A DNA stretch of 64,000 bases from Labrys sp. KNU-23. Its GTDB lineage: Bacteria; Pseudomonadota; Alphaproteobacteria; Rhizobiales; Labraceae. The notes under the pieces are model-generated. The model was not told the origin of the DNA. It worked only from the letters and a program-made list of their open reading frames with translations, and did no database searches. The DNA lies in NCBI RefSeq assembly GCF_008330945.1, contig NZ_CP043489.1, positions 3,793,501 to 3,857,500 on the forward strand. The letters are read 5' to 3'. The position numbers were made by a program, and so were the translations under genes. Shown piece by piece: positions 1 through 8,789 of the stretch (position 1 is the first letter of the stretch; each line of letters starts with the position of its first letter).

Positions 1-2
1 TT

Positions 3-1709
3 CTCGCCAGGTGGCCGATGCGCGAACGGACGGTGGCCCTTGGTCTGCTCGGCTTCGTCGTCGTCATCAACGTGTTGCTGGTCTATCTGAACGTCCTGTT
101 CAATTTCTGGCAGAATCGTTTCTACACCGCGATTCAGGACAAAGCGGCGGCGGCCTTCTGGACGGAAATGGGAGTGTTCGGCAGCCTCGCCACCTTCTGG
201 GTGCTTCGGGGCGTGCTCGACTCCTATATCAACGGCTATGCCGTGTTGCGCTGGCGCAATTGGCTTTCGCAGCGCTATGTCAATGATTGGTTGTCGGACA
301 AGGTTCACTACCGATTGTCGCTGGCCGGCAACAAGACCGACAACCCGGACCAGCGCATCGCCGAAGACGTCCGCGACTTTACGCTGTCTTCCTATGACAA
401 TTATACCGGCATCTTCTCACAGCTCCTCAGCATCTATGCCTTCGTCAGCATATTATGGGGCATCTCGGCCGAGTTTCCCTACCAGCTCGGTGGTTTCGAC
501 CTCAGCAAGATCCCCGGCTATCTGGTGTGGATGCTCCTGGCCTGGGCTGTCCTCTTCACCTATCTCTCGCACCTCATCGGCCGCCCCTTGGTACCGATCA
601 ACTTCAAGGTCCAGAAGCTCGAGGCCGATTTCCGCTACAACTTGGTGCGCGTGCGCGAGAATGACGAACAGATCGCGCTCCTGCATGGTGAGGAAGTCGA
701 GAAGAAAGGCTTGCTGGCCCGTTTCGCCGCTGTCTATGGCATGCGCTTCGCCCTGCTGGTGAGGCAGATCAAACTCGGTTCGCTCACCTTCGCCTATGGC
801 CAGTTCAACCTCGTCCTGCCGTTTTTCCTGCTCGCACCCGCCTATTTCGCCAATGAGAGCATGAAGTCGGGCACGCTGATGCAGACAGCCGACGCTTTCG
901 GCAACATCATTCCCGCTTTCTCTTTCTTCGTGACGTCCTACGCCACGCTGGCGGCCTACAAGGCAACCATCGACCGTCTCACCGGATTCGACACCGCCAT
1001 CGCCAAGGCAAATGCAGCTCGCGATGACGGCGTGCATGCTCAGCCGCAAACGGGGCAAACAGCCATCGATGGCCGGGATGTTGACGTGACCCTGCCGAAC
1101 GGCGCGGTCCTTCTGGACAAGGCGGACTTCAGCTTGCCCAAGGGGAGGCGTACTCTGGTGACCGGGCCGTCGGGCTCCGGCAAGACCACCTTGTTCCGTG
1201 CCATCGCCGGCATCTGGCCTTATGGCAGGGGCACCATTGCGCTGCCGCAGACAGACGACGTCATGCTCCTGCCGCAGCAGCCCTATTTCCCGCTCGGATC
1301 GCTGCGCGCTGCGCTCGCCTATCCGCTCGGCGAGGAGGCCTTCGAGGAGAAGCAGTACCGCGACGTTCTGGAGCAGGTCGGCCTTGACGACCTCGCCGAT
1401 CGCCTCGACGCCGACGACAAATGGGACAATGCCCTCTCGGGCGGGGAAAAGCAGCGCATCGCTTTGGCGCGCGCCATCATGCGCAGGCCTGCCTGGCTCC
1501 TGCTGGACGAGGCGACCTCCGCGCTCGATGAAAAAAGCGAGGCCGATCTCTACGGCCTGCTTCGTCAAGCCTTGCCCGATACCACGATCGTTTCGATCGG
1601 GCACCGCTCCTCGCTTGCCGGATTGCACGATCGCCGTCTCGCGGTCGTCCCGGACGAGAAGGCTGCGCATGTCGAAGAACGTCCGCTGGCGGAGTTCGGG
1701 GAACGATGA
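3..1709 (+). CDS. YddA-type ABC transporter, fused permease and ATPase (5' end outside window)
   Basis: This is an inner-membrane half-transporter of the SbmA/BacA-like exporter group with a C-terminal ATPase. The reading frame is open to the window edge and residues before the first in-window ATG (18) fit the family, so the gene most likely starts upstream. About 350 residues with hydrophobic segments are followed by the ATPase: Walker A GPSGSGKTT, signature LSGGEKQR, Walker B LLLDEATSALD and a switch His in SIGHRSS. The N-terminal YLNVLFNFWQNRFYTAIQD stretch is typical of YddA relatives. The stop overlaps a short open frame and sbmA follows 185 bp later in the same direction, suggesting an operon of two related transporters. 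The substrate is unknown; related proteins move peptides, cobalamin or very-long-chain fatty acid derivatives. Confidence 0.9.
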   Translation, partial: LARWPMRERTVALGLLGFVVVINVLLVYLNVLFNFWQNRFYTAIQDKAAAAFWTEMGVFGSLATFWVLRGVLDSYINGYAVLRWRNWLSQRYVNDWLSDKVHYRLSLAGNKTDNPDQRIAEDVRDFTLSSYDNYTGIFSQLLSIYAFVSILWGISAEFPYQLGGFDLSKIPGYLVWMLLAWAVLFTYLSHLIGRPLVPINFKVQKLEADFRYNLVRVRENDEQIALLHGEEVEKKGLLARFAAVYGMRFALLVRQIKLGSLTFAYGQFNLVLPFFLLAPAYFANESMKSGTLMQTADAFGNIIPAFSFFVTSYATLAAYKATIDRLTGFDTAIAKANAARDDGVHAQPQTGQTAIDGRDVDVTLPNGAVLLDKADFSLPKGRRTLVTGPSGSGKTTLFRAIAGIWPYGRGTIALPQTDDVMLLPQQPYFPLGSLRAALAYPLGEEAFEEKQYRDVLEQVGLDDLADRLDADDKWDNALSGGEKQRIALARAIMRRPAWLLLDEATSALDEKSEADLYGLLRQALPDTTIVSIGHRSSLAGLHDRRLAVVPDEKAAHVEERPLAEFGER

Positions 1710-1894
1710 CGGTATCTTTTCCTTCTCGCTTTCAGGCCCAAGCGCATCCCTCGCCCGAAGAATTCGGGCGCTCGTCCGGTTTCCTTCGCCTCCGGCCGGT
1801 CAGTCACATGACAGATGAGCAGCGCCATAGGTCGGGCTGCGGATGCAAGAACCACAAGGGCGCTGCTGCGCTCGCACGCAAAGGAACTTTCTAG
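1706..1894 (+). CDS. possible 62-aa protein filling the gap before sbmA
   Basis: A short open frame begins with an ATGA overlap with the upstream ABC gene and its TAG directly precedes the GTG of sbmA, so it exactly fills the gap. The product contains a Cys-rich SGCGCKNHKG patch. I recognise no family, and a purine-rich GGGGA just upstream is a poor ribosome site. The perfect coupling at both ends is the only support; it may be a chance frame. Confidence 0.22.
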   Translation: MTVSFPSRFQAQAHPSPEEFGRSSGFLRLRPVSHMTDEQRHRSGCGCKNHKGAAALARKGTF

Positions 1895-3130
1895 GTGTTC
1901 ACGTCCTTCTTCCCAAAACCAAAGGTCTTCTTTTTGACGGCCTGTCTCTGGCTACTTGTTGCAATACTGCTTTGGTACGGAGGAGCCAGAGGCTGGGGCC
2001 AATATATAGGATTGCCCGCCGGTGAAGGTGATGGCGACGTGGTCGACCTGTCCTATTTTTGGACTAATTCCTTTCTTTGGTTCTATATCTATTTCGCCGT
2101 TTTTCTGGTCGTCTTCTATGGTTTTTGGGCTGTTTTGAGCCCGCATCGCTGGCAGAACTGGTCTATTCTCGTATCCGGCTTTCTGATCTTCGTGACCTAT
2201 TTCGGCGTCCAGGTCAGCGTTGTGATCAATAATTGGAGAGGACCCTATTTCAATCTTATCCAGAAGGCGCTTTCTGCACCAAACTCCGTATCCGCGTCAG
2301 AATTGTATCTTGGATTATTGACATTCCTCGTTATCGCATTGGTTGCCGTTGCGGCCTTTGTGCTCACCTCGTTCGTAACGAACCACTATGTCTTCAGGTG
2401 GCGCACGGCGATGAACGATTTCTACATGGACAATTGGACCAGGCTGCGTTCCATCGAGGGCGCCGCCCAGCGTGTCCAGGAGGACACGATGCGGTTCTCC
2501 ACTATCGTTGAATCGCTCGGCATTTCCCTGGTGAGTTCCGTCATGACCCTGGTGGCATTCCTGCCACTCTTGTCGTCCCTGTCGCGGCATATCGTTGCCT
2601 TGCCGGTGGTGGGCGTCATTCCGCAACCGCTGGTTGTGGCGGCGATCCTATGGGCCGTGTTCGGGACGGTGCTGCTGAGCGTGATCGGCATCAAGCTGCC
2701 GGGGCTGCAATTCCTCAATCAGAAGGTGGAAGCGGCCTATCGTAAGGAACTGGTCTATGGCGAGGATCACGTTGACCGGGCTGGGCCCATTACAGTGCAG
2801 GAATTGTTCGCCAATGTAAGGAAGAACTATTTCAGGATCTATCTGCACTACACCTATTTCAATACGGCGAGGTCACTTTATCTGCAGGCCGACAATGTCT
2901 TCGGAGTCTTCCTGATGATTCCGTCTTTTGCGGCTGGCGCCCTTACGCTTGGCCTGTATCAGCAAATCGCGGGTGCCTTTAACAGTGTCGCCAATTCCTT
3001 CCAGTTTCTGGTGAATTCGTGGACGACCATCGTCGAATTGCTGTCCATCCACAAACGTCTGCGAGCCTTCGAGGCGTCGCTGGATACCAGCGGCAGGATG
3101 ACTCATTCCGAACCCACGGCTGTGGCGTGA
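1895..3130 (+). CDS. sbmA: SbmA/BacA-family peptide transporter
   Basis: This is a proton-driven inner-membrane importer of proline-rich and other antimicrobial peptides; in rhizobia and Brucella the homologue BacA is needed for chronic host infection and very-long-chain fatty acid modification of lipid A. The 411-aa length matches the family (about 406), the start MFTSFFPKPKVFFLTA resembles SbmA closely, and SPHRWQNWSIL and the C-terminal QQIAGAFNSVANSFQFLVNSW stretch are hallmarks. It has no ATPase domain, as expected. The GTG start is chosen because AAGGAA lies 8 bases upstream and the family begins here. Its first kilobase looks less GC-rich than its neighbours, which could reflect transfer or simply its hydrophobic codons. 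A strong hairpin follows the stop. Confidence 0.93.
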   Translation: MFTSFFPKPKVFFLTACLWLLVAILLWYGGARGWGQYIGLPAGEGDGDVVDLSYFWTNSFLWFYIYFAVFLVVFYGFWAVLSPHRWQNWSILVSGFLIFVTYFGVQVSVVINNWRGPYFNLIQKALSAPNSVSASELYLGLLTFLVIALVAVAAFVLTSFVTNHYVFRWRTAMNDFYMDNWTRLRSIEGAAQRVQEDTMRFSTIVESLGISLVSSVMTLVAFLPLLSSLSRHIVALPVVGVIPQPLVVAAILWAVFGTVLLSVIGIKLPGLQFLNQKVEAAYRKELVYGEDHVDRAGPITVQELFANVRKNYFRIYLHYTYFNTARSLYLQADNVFGVFLMIPSFAAGALTLGLYQQIAGAFNSVANSFQFLVNSWTTIVELLSIHKRLRAFEASLDTSGRMTHSEPTAVA

Positions 3131-3155
3131 GGTAACGTTGTTTCCATGGCAACGC

Positions 3156-3183
3156 AAAAGGCCGGTCTTTCGACCGGCCTTTT
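3156..3183. terminator. bidirectional Rho-independent terminator
   Basis: A 12-bp perfect stem (AAAAGGCCGGTC / GACCGGCCTTTT) with a TTTC loop lies between the convergent sbmA and META-lipoprotein genes. The A/T runs at both ends allow termination on both strands. Confidence 0.9.
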
Positions 3184-3205
3184 CAATTCTACCCGAAGCC
3201 TGTTC

Positions 3206-3670
3206 TTACGCCGCCGGTTGGAACTTCATCTCGCCATAGGGGCCACGCAAGGTCAGCGTGTAGCCGTCATAGGACCAGTCGGTCGAGGTGCGCATCACGA
3301 ACAGGAAGACCTGCTCGTTGTGCATCAGGCGATCGGCGCATTTGCGCTTGCTGATGGCCACCGGGCCGATGGCCATGCGCTGGTCGGCGCGCGGAATGAT
3401 GGTGGCGGACCAGTTGTTGCAGGCCGAAAACCCTGTGCCGCGATAGCTGTCCGAGACCAGGATGGTCGGCCGGTCGTCCTTGAAGGTCTGGTCCTTGTAG
3501 GAGACCGCCGCGAAGGTCCGATTCATCGGGAAGGGACGCGAGGCCTTGCTGTCCATGGGCTTGGGCAAAGTCGGCGGCACATTGTTCGGTGGCACCGAGC
3601 CGAACATCGAACAACTCGTCAGGGTAACGGCCGACAGGGCGGCAAGGACAAGGGAACGCAGAACGCGCAT
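3206..3670 (-). CDS. META-domain (HslJ-like) lipoprotein
   Basis: This is a 154-aa envelope lipoprotein. The N-terminus MRVLRSLVLAALSAVTLTSC is a lipoprotein signal with lipobox LTSC, so the mature protein would start at Cys20 and sit in the outer or inner membrane. The body carries the META-domain pattern: FSACNNWSATI, then IGPVAISKRKC and a downstream acidic/hydrophobic block. META proteins such as HslJ are linked to heat or novobiocin tolerance, but the molecular role is not established. The frame is open further upstream, but the internal ATG is preferred because GGAGG lies 5 bases ahead of it and the signal peptide starts there. Confidence 0.85.
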   Translation of the reverse strand: MRVLRSLVLAALSAVTLTSCSMFGSVPPNNVPPTLPKPMDSKASRPFPMNRTFAAVSYKDQTFKDDRPTILVSDSYRGTGFSACNNWSATIIPRADQRMAIGPVAISKRKCADRLMHNEQVFLFVMRTSTDWSYDGYTLTLRGPYGEMKFQPAA

Positions 3671-3834
3671 CAAAACCTCCGGTTCATTGCTGCGCACGAT
3701 AGAGGCGGAGCTGAAAAATCGCAACGCGGCTTATACATGATACACGCGTTGGAGAGAAAGATGTTCCCGGGCGCGAAACTGTATCCTGTGGAACAGGCTG
3801 AGGGGCAGGCCAGCATCGGCGGGGGGCGACGGCG

Positions 3835-4272
3835 TCAGCCTAGTCTGGCGGTGATCTTGTCGATCAGGCTCTCGCGCAGGGCACGGTAGGCATCGAGCTT
3901 CTGTTCGCGATTGCCGCTGGCGAGGCTGGGGTCCGGGGTCGGCCAATATTCGACGTCGGCGGCCAGGGTGCGCGTGAGGTCGAGCGCCTTGTGGTGGGCC
4001 TGCGGGGCGAGGGTGATGATCAGGTCGAAATTCAGCCCTTCCAGTTCTTCCAGATCCTCGAAGCTCTGGGGGCGGTGCTTGCCGAGCGAAATGCCGATCT
4101 CGTCCAGCGCGGCGGCGACGAAAGGATCCGGTTCGCCCGGGCGCACGCCCGCCGAGCCGAAGAAGATGGAGCGCCCGAAATAATAGCGCCCGATCGCCTC
4201 CGCCATCGGCGAGCGGACGACATTGTGCGCGCAGGCGAACAGGACCGACTGTGGACGGCGGCCCTCCTTCAC
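3835..4272 (-). CDS. low-molecular-weight protein phosphatase / arsenate-reductase-like protein
   Basis: This 145-aa cytoplasmic protein has the LMW phosphotyrosine-phosphatase fold. The N-terminal P-loop reads C14-AHNVV-R20, followed by SPMAEA, matching CX5R. The PTPDPS segment near residue 112 supplies the usual general-acid Asp. Arsenate reductases of the same fold need additional cysteines, which are absent here, so phosphatase activity is more likely. Its ATG follows the UPF0262 stop by only three bases, and with hisD further upstream this is a block conserved in Rhizobiales. The physiological substrate is unknown. Confidence 0.88.
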   Translation of the reverse strand: MKEGRRPQSVLFACAHNVVRSPMAEAIGRYYFGRSIFFGSAGVRPGEPDPFVAAALDEIGISLGKHRPQSFEDLEELEGLNFDLIITLAPQAHHKALDLTRTLAADVEYWPTPDPSLASGNREQKLDAYRALRESLIDKITARLG

Positions 4273-4275
4273 GCC

Positions 4276-4764
4276 TCAGCCTTTCCAGTAGAGCGCGGAA
4301 ACGAGGGTGAACAGCCGCCTTGCGGTGGAAAGATCGAGGGCGATCTTGCCGGCAAGCCTTTCGCGCAGGATTTCCGAGCCCTCGTTGTGCAGGCCGCGGC
4401 GAGCCATGTCGATGGTTTCGATCTGGGAGGGCGTGGCGCTGCGGATGGCGGCGTAATAGCTGTCGCAGATGGTGAAATAGTCGCGCACCACGCGCCTGAG
4501 CGGCGTGAGCGAGAGAATATGCACCACCACCGGCTCGCTGTCGGCATTGCGGATATCGAGGACCAGGCGGCCATCCTGCAGGGAGATATGCAGGCCATAG
4601 GGCCCGGAATCATAGCCAACCGGCGAGAACGCATTCTCCTCGATGAGGTCATAGGCGGCGACCCGCCGCTCATGTTCTTGATCCTGGCTGCCGCGCCCGA
4701 TGCTGCGCTCATCGAGATGAACGGCGATCAACCGGCAGGTGGGGCTGAATTCCTCATTGTCCAT
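4276..4764 (-). CDS. UPF0262 family protein
   Basis: This is a 162-aa protein of the uncharacterised UPF0262 family found almost only in Alphaproteobacteria. Family signatures include CRLIAVHLDE, HERRVAAYDLIEEN, YGLHISLQDGRLV and the long conserved LRRVVRDYFTICDSYYAAIR segment. No catalytic residues or membrane segments are evident, so it is probably cytoplasmic. It is nearly contiguous with the downstream phosphatase gene, so the two are very likely co-translated. A 264-bp gap with a dispersed repeat separates it from hisD. No function is established. Confidence 0.9.
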   Translation of the reverse strand: MDNEEFSPTCRLIAVHLDERSIGRGSQDQEHERRVAAYDLIEENAFSPVGYDSGPYGLHISLQDGRLVLDIRNADSEPVVVHILSLTPLRRVVRDYFTICDSYYAAIRSATPSQIETIDMARRGLHNEGSEILRERLAGKIALDLSTARRLFTLVSALYWKG

Positions 4765-4795
4765 GGCATCTCATAGCATGGTGTATGGGCTCTCA

Positions 4796-4948
4796 TAGAG
4801 CAAAGCGCGCTGAAACGGAACGTCGCTTCGTATCGGGGAGAATCGACTTCCTGGAGCAAAGCGCGTTCAAGCGTGAACGCTTGTTTGCTCTAGCTTTTGA
4901 TTCGACGCGTTTTGCGATTCTCGGTGATCCCACCAAATCGCCAAACGC
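4796..4948. repeat. composite intergenic repeat (GAGCAAAGCGCG / TTTGCTCTA... AAATCGC)
   Basis: The hisD-UPF0262 gap holds two GAGCAAAGCGCG units, a short palindrome (GCGTTCAAGCGTGAACGC, 4863-4880), then TTTGCTCTAGCTTTTG and a GCGATTCTCGG...CCAAATCGC inverted pair. The second half recurs at about 63043-63110, so this is a dispersed intergenic element rather than a gene. Confidence 0.6.
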
Positions 4949-5028
4949 TCCGGTCGACATATCCCGGTCTTGCCGTTTCGGTTGTGGACCATGGCGACCG
5001 GGAGGTCGCCACTCCGTGCTTTCGCGCC

Positions 5029-6324
5029 TTAAAGCCGATTGCTGCGGATCGAGACCGAACGGGCATGAGCGGCAAGGCCCTCTGCCTCGCCGAGCGCGAT
5101 CGCCGCCGGGCCTATGGCCGCAAGCTGCTCGGGCCCGCATTTGAGGATGGAGGTGCGCTTCATGAAGTCGAGCACGCCCAGGCCGGAGGAGAATTTGGCG
5201 GAACGGGCCGTCGGCAGCACATGGTTGGAGCCACCGACATAGTCGCCGATCGCTTCGGGCGTGTGCCCGCCGAGGAAGATCGCACCGGCATTGCGGATGC
5301 GCGCCGCCAGGCCCTCGGCGTCCCGGGTGATGATTTCCAGATGCTCGGCAGCGAGACGATCCGCCAGCGAAGGGGCCTCGTCCAGCGAGGACAGGGTGAT
5401 CAGGGCGCCGTAGTCGCGCCAGCTCGCCCCGGCGATCTCGGCGCGGGGCAACGTGGCAAGCTGGGCCTCCACCTCGCGTTCCACCGCCTCCGCCAGCGCA
5501 GGGCTATCGGTCAGCAGGATCGATTGGGAGGCACTGTCATGTTCGGCCTGGGCCAGCAGGTCGGCGGCGATCCAGGCCGGATTGGCGCTGTCGTCGGCGA
5601 TCACCAGCACCTCGGAGGGGCCGGCAATCATGTCGATGCCGACATGGCCGAAGACGCGGCGCTTGGCGGCAGCGACATAGGCGTTACCCGGCCCGGTGAT
5701 CTTGGCGACCGGCGCGATGGTTCGGGTACCATAGGCGAGGGCCGCGACGGCCTGCGCGCCGCCGATGCGATAGACTTCGTCGACTTCGGCGAGCTTCGCT
5801 GCTGCCAGCACCAGCGGGTTGAGGACGCCTCCGGGGCTCGGCACCACCATCACCAGGCGTGGGCAGCCGGCGACCTTGGCCGGAATGGCATTCATCAAGA
5901 CGGAAGAGGGATAGGCAGCGGTACCGCCGGGCACGTAGAGGCCGACGGCCTCGATCGCCGTCCAGCGCCAGCCGAGTTCGACCCCGAGCGCGTCCTTGAA
6001 CAGGGTGTCTACAGGCTTCTGGCGCTCATGGTAGGCACGGATGCGGCCGGCGGCCAATGTCAGGGCTTCGAGCGCACCGGCATCGCATTGAGCCTGGGCC
6101 GCCTCGATCTCCGCCGTCGTGACACGCATGGTCTGGGCGCTGAGCGTCAGGCGATCGAAGCGGGCAGTATAGTCGATCACCGCCGCGTCGCCGCGCGCGA
6201 CCACATCCTCGATGATGGCCTTGACGGAGGCGTCGACATCCTCCGAGATCTCGCGCTTGGTGGCGAGAAGGGTGGCGAAGGCGTCGGCGAAATCGGCCTG
6301 GGTGCTGTGGAGCCGAACCGGCAT
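5029..6324 (-). CDS. hisD: histidinol dehydrogenase
   Basis: HisD is a cytosolic zinc enzyme that catalyses the last two steps of histidine synthesis, L-histidinol to L-histidine with two NAD+. The 431-aa length is normal. Recognisable motifs are GWRWTAIEAVGLYVPGG, the IGGAQAVAALAYGT loop, GPSEVLVIADD, AEHDSASQS (metal/substrate region) and a C-terminal GLAAHARSV. AAGGAA lies 6-7 bases before the ATG. It is downstream of the DUF2948 gene and upstream of UPF0262 and the phosphatase, an order known in many Rhizobiales, where murA usually also adjoins; here murA lies about 25 kb away. Confidence 0.97.
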   Translation of the reverse strand: MPVRLHSTQADFADAFATLLATKREISEDVDASVKAIIEDVVARGDAAVIDYTARFDRLTLSAQTMRVTTAEIEAAQAQCDAGALEALTLAAGRIRAYHERQKPVDTLFKDALGVELGWRWTAIEAVGLYVPGGTAAYPSSVLMNAIPAKVAGCPRLVMVVPSPGGVLNPLVLAAAKLAEVDEVYRIGGAQAVAALAYGTRTIAPVAKITGPGNAYVAAAKRRVFGHVGIDMIAGPSEVLVIADDSANPAWIAADLLAQAEHDSASQSILLTDSPALAEAVEREVEAQLATLPRAEIAGASWRDYGALITLSSLDEAPSLADRLAAEHLEIITRDAEGLAARIRNAGAIFLGGHTPEAIGDYVGGSNHVLPTARSAKFSSGLGVLDFMKRTSILKCGPEQLAAIGPAAIALGEAEGLAAHARSVSIRSNRL

Positions 6325-6450
6325 GGCATTTCCTTGTGCGGCGGGAAAAACGAAAGCAGCGGGCCGCTAATGACAAGAAACCATGTCCGCCTTCAAGGAA
6401 AATGCGTCATGGCACTGATCCGGCGTTGGGCTCCGGTCGCCAGCGAGCCG

Positions 6451-6891
6451 CTACACCCGCTCCGGTGGCGGGGAGCCGCAGGGCCAGGCCGGGCCGAGAT
6501 CGGACATCGCCGCTTCCAGGCATTCCACTTCGAGGCGGATGGCGCCGCCGCCCTCGAAATAGAGGGTCACCAGCCCGGCGGGATCGTCCATGGCCTCGAA
6601 GGAGACCGAAAGCAGCACAGCCTTCTGGCTGGCGTTCTGCTCAAAATGGGAGCGCTTGACCGCGAGAACACGCTCGAAATGCAGGCCGGAACGTCGCCTC
6701 GTGCGTTCACCGCTCTGGGCACGGCACCAGTCATAGCGGTCCATCACCAGGGCGAAGCGTTTCTCGCGCGGCAGCCAGGCGATTTCGGTCGGCACGACGG
6801 CCGCATCCTGAAGATGGGTGGAGATGACCTCCAGGTCTTCTCCATCGAAAGCGAGCAGCTTGAGGGGTTCGGGCGACAACATGAGCTGCAT
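6451..6891 (-). CDS. DUF2948 family protein
   Basis: This is a 146-aa cytoplasmic protein of uncharacterised family DUF2948. Typical features are PLKLLAFDGEDLEVISTHLQDA at the start, WLPREKRFALVMDRYDW, LHFERVLAVK and the C-terminal GGGAIRLEVECLEA followed by DLGPAW. An upstream in-frame extension of 65 residues exists, but the family begins at MLSPEPLKLLAF or the preceding MQL, so I use the ATG at 6891; the next ATG (6882) is also possible. The family normally sits between murA and hisD. Its function is unknown. Confidence 0.85.
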   Translation of the reverse strand: MQLMLSPEPLKLLAFDGEDLEVISTHLQDAAVVPTEIAWLPREKRFALVMDRYDWCRAQSGERTRRRSGLHFERVLAVKRSHFEQNASQKAVLLSVSFEAMDDPAGLVTLYFEGGGAIRLEVECLEAAMSDLGPAWPCGSPPPERV

Positions 6892-7085
6892 GTAATGTTC
6901 CGCAGGCCGCGCGGCAAGAGGTCGCGGCGATCGACGGTTCCGGAGCAAATCACAAAACGTTTCTGGATACGCCTTCCGCAGCAAAGCTAGCGCCGATGAC
7001 AAGATGCCGAGGGCGCCCGGAAGAATGGCGGTTCCACGAAGCTGATCCTCGGCGTATGACTCGGACTGTTCATCCAAGAGTGCCA

Positions 7086-8789
7086 ATGCCCATGTCGGTG
7101 TCCAAAGCAGAGCCCAGGTCCGAGTCTCAATCCCGCAGTGGGGGCCGCCTTATCGTCGATGCACTGGTCGCGCAGCATGTCGAACATGTCTTCTGCGTGC
7201 CGGGTGAATCCTATCTCGCGGTGCTCGATGCCCTGCATGATGCCCCGATCAACGTCACCGTCTGCCGCCAGGAAGGCGGCGCGGCGATGATGGCGGAAGC
7301 GGTCGGCAAACTCACCGGCCGGCCCGGCATCTGTATGGTGACGCGCGGGCCCGGCGCCACCAATGCCTCCCACGGCGTCCATATCGCCATGCAGGATTCC
7401 ACACCGATGATCCTCTTCATCGGCCAGATCGAGACCGGCATGCGCGAGCGCGAAGCCTTTCAGGAGGTCGACTACAAGGCCTTTTTCGGCTCGATGGCCA
7501 AATGGGTGGTGGAGATCGACAAGGCCGAGCGCATTCCTGAACTGGTGACGCGCGCCTTCCGTGTCGCCATGCAGGGACGTCCGGGGCCGGTGGTGGTCGC
7601 CCTGCCGGAAGACATGCTGGTCGAGACAGCCACGGTTGCCGATGCTGCTTTCGTCGAACCGGTTGAGACCTGGCCGGGCCGCGACGAGATGGCTCGCCTG
7701 CAGGGCCTGTTGGGCGAGGCGAAGAAGCCGGTGCTGATCGTCGGCGGTTCAGGCTGGTCTGATGAGGCGGTGACGAGCCTCGTCCGCTTCGCCGAGCGCT
7801 TCGACCTGCCCGTCGGCACTTCCTTCCGGCGCCAGATGCTGTTTCCCGCCGACCATCCCAATTATGCCGGCGATGTCGGCATCGGCCCCAATCCCAGGCT
7901 CGCCCAGCGCATCAAGGAGGCCGATCTCCTGATCCTGGCCGGCGGCCGGCTTTCGGAAATGCCGTCCTCCTCCTATTCGCTGGTGGACATTCCGACCCCG
8001 CGCCAGCGCCTGGTGCATATCCATTCCGGCGCCGAGGAATTGGGGCGGGTCTACCAGCCCACGCTCGCCATCCACGCGACGGCCCGGGCCTTCGCTGCGG
8101 CCCTGGATGGGCTTCAGCCTTCGGGCGACCTGTCCTGGTCGGCCGAGACGCGCCAGGCGAACCGTGACTTCCATGATTGGACCGACGAGCCCAAGCCGAT
8201 CCCCGGCACGTTCCAATATGGCGAGGCGTTGCTCTGGCTGCGCGACCGCCTGCCCGAGGACGCGGTGATCTGCAACGGCGCCGGCAATTACGCCATCTGG
8301 GTGCAGCGCTATCTGCGCTTCCGCCGCTTCGGCACGCAGCTTGCGCCGACATCGGGCTCGATGGGCTATGGCGTGCCCGCCGCGGTGGCGGCCAAGGCGT
8401 TCGACCGTTCGAAGACGGTGATCTGTTTTGCCGGCGACGGCTGCTTCATGATGAACGGCCAGGAATTCGCCACCGCCGTGCAGTATGACCTGCCGATCAT
8501 CGTGGTCGTCGTCGACAACGGCATGTACGGCACCATCCGCATGCACCAGGAACGGGAATTCCCCGGGCGGATTTCGGCGACGAGGCTCAGGAATCCGGAC
8601 TTTGCCGCCTATGCGTTCGCCTTTGGCGGCCATGGCGAGACGGTGACGACTGCGGCCGAATTCGGCCCGGCCTTCGAGCGGGCGGTGGCCTCCGGCAAGC
8701 CCGCCATCCTGCATTGCCGCATGGACCCGGAGGCGATCACGCCGATGACCACCATCTCGAGGATCCGCGAGCAGGCGCTGGCGAAATGA
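7086..8789 (+). CDS. thiamine-diphosphate-dependent enzyme, acetolactate-synthase-like
   Basis: This 567-aa cytosolic protein has the three ThDP-enzyme domains. The Pyr domain contains CRQEGGAAMMAEA, with the cofactor-activating Glu, the central domain binds a nucleotide or FAD remnant, and the PP domain carries GDGCFMMNGQEFAT...NGMYGT for Mg-ThDP. The ATG at 7086 is preferred over upstream ATGs because AAGAG lies 5 bases before it. It is not an obvious biosynthetic IlvB: no IlvH-type small subunit follows; instead a c-type cytochrome gene overlaps its stop (ATGA). A decarboxylase, oxidase or sulfoacetaldehyde/oxalyl-type reaction is possible, and the substrate cannot be told from sequence. 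Confidence 0.85.
   Translation: MPMSVSKAEPRSESQSRSGGRLIVDALVAQHVEHVFCVPGESYLAVLDALHDAPINVTVCRQEGGAAMMAEAVGKLTGRPGICMVTRGPGATNASHGVHIAMQDSTPMILFIGQIETGMREREAFQEVDYKAFFGSMAKWVVEIDKAERIPELVTRAFRVAMQGRPGPVVVALPEDMLVETATVADAAFVEPVETWPGRDEMARLQGLLGEAKKPVLIVGGSGWSDEAVTSLVRFAERFDLPVGTSFRRQMLFPADHPNYAGDVGIGPNPRLAQRIKEADLLILAGGRLSEMPSSSYSLVDIPTPRQRLVHIHSGAEELGRVYQPTLAIHATARAFAAALDGLQPSGDLSWSAETRQANRDFHDWTDEPKPIPGTFQYGEALLWLRDRLPEDAVICNGAGNYAIWVQRYLRFRRFGTQLAPTSGSMGYGVPAAVAAKAFDRSKTVICFAGDGCFMMNGQEFATAVQYDLPIIVVVVDNGMYGTIRMHQEREFPGRISATRLRNPDFAAYAFAFGGHGETVTTAAEFGPAFERAVASGKPAILHCRMDPEAITPMTTISRIREQALAK

Noticed and set aside
5029..6324. Possible second function as a bacterial zinc sensor gene in the hisD block
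   Set aside because: The sequence is a standard full-length histidinol dehydrogenase.
4897..6990. Long plus-strand open frame of about 697 codons opposite hisD
   Set aside because: It is the antisense of hisD and DUF2948; the composition (Gly/Arg/Asp/His-rich, no domains) is typical of GC-rich shadow frames.
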